Positions 62,943 to 64,000 of a DNA stretch of 64,000 nt are shown here, piece after piece. The position numbers and the translations under genes were made by a program. Each line of letters begins with the position of its first letter. Position 1 is the stretch's first letter. Below the pieces are notes generated by a model. It ran no database searches, was not told the origin of the DNA, and saw nothing but the letters and a program-made list of their open reading frames with translations. The stretch spans positions 682,001 to 746,000 of the forward strand of contig NZ_JAKLTN010000002.1 in NCBI RefSeq assembly GCF_022012295.1, given 5' to 3'. Origin of the DNA: Dechloromonas hankyongensis (lineage in GTDB: Bacteria > Pseudomonadota > Gammaproteobacteria > Burkholderiales > Rhodocyclaceae).

Positions 62943-64000
62943 ATGTCACCTGCCAACAACAATTGGAAAGCCATAGCACCAATCCTTCTCGGCGCTCTAG
63001 GACTGATCGGCTATTTTTATTGGGACACGTTCAGTGAAATGACGGGGACATGGTGGAGGTCCCAAACATATACCCACGGGTTCGTCGTCCCCATCATCAG
63101 TGCATGGCTAATTTGGCAAAAACGCGCCCTCTTTTCCCGTATGGCCCCGGCTCCTGCGTTTTGGCCGGTTTTGATCGTTGCAGCTTTTACGTTCATTTGG
63201 CTAATTGGTGAGCTTACGGCAATCAACGCGCTGACACAGTTTTCGCTGATTGCCATTGTTGTCTTTTCTGCCTTGGCTATATTGGGCTCAGCTATTAGCA
63301 AAGAACTGGCATTTCCACTGGGATTTCTATTTTTTGCCGTTCCAATAGGTGACTTTTTGTTGCCCAATTTGATGGAGTGGACTGCGGATTTCACTGTATC
63401 AGCTCTCCGCCTCAGCAACATACCTGTCTACCGGGAGGGGCAGAGTTTTGTTATTCCCAGTGGTCACTGGTCTGTCGTAGAGGCCTGCAGCGGCATTCGC
63501 TACATGATCGCTTCAGTAACCGTCGGTACGCTCTACGCTTACCTTACTTACACATCTCTACGACGTCGGTTAACGTTTGTCCTGATTTCGTTCCTCGTCC
63601 CACTGATTGCAAACTGGCTGCGCGCATATCTGATCGTAATGCTTGGACATCTGTCGGGGAATAAGCTGGCAGTTGGTGTCGACCATCTGATTTATGGTTG
63701 GATTTTCTTTGGTGTGGTAATTGCAATCATGTTTGCAATCGGAATGCGCTGGTCGGAACCTCTGCCCATCTACACATCAGACAGCGCCCTCCCATCAAAA
63801 GCTACCTTTGAATACCGGCACCTTTGGCTTGTGGTGATTGTCTTGGCAATAACCATTATTGGCGGACCTGTTGCCGAAAATGCTCTACGCCGCTCAAGTA
63901 ACAATACAGATCTGACTATCACCAGCCCAGCAGAGGCTGGAGGATGGCTATTGAGTCAATCACCCACTGGCTGGAAGCCACGTTTTGTCAATCCATCTAG
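62943..64000 (+). CDS. xrtA: Exosortase A (XrtA), partial, extends beyond the right edge
   Basis: Integral membrane cysteine transpeptidase/protease that cleaves PEP-CTERM sorting signals. From the ATG at 62943 the frame stays open to the edge (352 codons). About eight membrane helices carry the catalytic residues Cys182 in VEACSGIRYM, Arg227 in NWLRAYLIV and His248 in GVDHLIYGW. The sequence beyond residue 300 is the start of the EpsI-like C-terminal domain, so the gene is the fused XrtA/EpsI type of about 500 residues. The 114-base gap upstream contains no gene. Confidence 0.95.
   Translation, partial: MSPANNNWKAIAPILLGALGLIGYFYWDTFSEMTGTWWRSQTYTHGFVVPIISAWLIWQKRALFSRMAPAPAFWPVLIVAAFTFIWLIGELTAINALTQFSLIAIVVFSALAILGSAISKELAFPLGFLFFAVPIGDFLLPNLMEWTADFTVSALRLSNIPVYREGQSFVIPSGHWSVVEACSGIRYMIASVTVGTLYAYLTYTSLRRRLTFVLISFLVPLIANWLRAYLIVMLGHLSGNKLAVGVDHLIYGWIFFGVVIAIMFAIGMRWSEPLPIYTSDSALPSKATFEYRHLWLVVIVLAITIIGGPVAENALRRSSNNTDLTITSPAEAGGWLLSQSPTGWKPRFVNPS

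Overview
The window looks like chromosomal DNA from a betaproteobacterium, most likely a Rhodocyclaceae/Azonexaceae-type organism (Dechloromonas, Azonexus and relatives). The reasons are high GC, dense operons with 1-4 base overlaps, the pyrG-kdsA-eno-ftsB block, ratA-rnfH next to smpB, alaA-hom-thrC, and an XrtA/PEP-CTERM exopolysaccharide locus of the kind known from floc- and biofilm-forming betaproteobacteria. The genus is inference; no rRNA is present.

Region 1 (1-23.5 kb) is mainly housekeeping. It holds tmk (cut by the left edge) overlapping mltG, then ygfZ and an NRDE protein. A minus-strand run follows: a J-domain/trypsin-like protease, tadA and an L,D-transpeptidase. Next come guaB-guaA, a DUF4124 protein, ratA-rnfH, smpB, a NarL-type regulator, an HPt protein and tRNA-Asp(GTC). 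After these are an isolated menD, queF, mutS with a phosphoesterase, an SlyD-type isomerase, a PrxQ/Bcp peroxiredoxin, and the minus-strand operon pyrG-kdsA-DUF1330-eno-ftsB.

Region 2 (23.7-31.3 kb) is a nine-gene, tightly overlapping plus-strand operon that looks like a small lipid or polyketide-like biosynthetic cluster. It encodes a DarA-like flavodoxin-fold protein, a KAS III (DarB-like), an unknown protein, a BtrH-like thiol acyltransferase/peptidase-fold protein, an ABC-2 exporter (ATPase plus permease), an acyl carrier protein, a ketosynthase whose first catalytic His is Gln, and a ketosynthase-like partner. It is the best candidate here for a poorly described system: make an acyl product on a private ACP, condense or transfer it, and export it.

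Region 3 (31.3-45.8 kb) returns to general metabolism: a CnoX/YbbN-like thioredoxin, a histone-deacetylase-family hydrolase, a large sensor kinase, the NAD(P)HX repair fusion, nadC, a 45-residue membrane protein, and thrC, hom and an alanine-type aminotransferase on the minus strand. A His-rich membrane protein and a DUF2249 protein sit between hom and thrC. An Mth938-type protein and manC (GDP-mannose supply) close the region.

Region 4 (45.8-64 kb) is visibly more AT-rich and is devoted to the cell envelope. It carries a scattered LolCDE-like set (LolA-like protein, ATPase, DUF1302-type outer-membrane protein, two FtsX permeases) around one PEP-CTERM protein with a good sigma-54 promoter candidate and a ThiF/E1-like enzyme. 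The plus-strand XrtA exopolysaccharide operon then runs to the right edge: export lipoprotein, chain-length determinant, tyrosine autokinase, outer-membrane barrel, AAA ATPase, UDP-GlcNAc 2-epimerase, polysaccharide deacetylase, FemAB-like protein and exosortase A (cut by the edge). The PEP-CTERM protein is the likely substrate of that exosortase.
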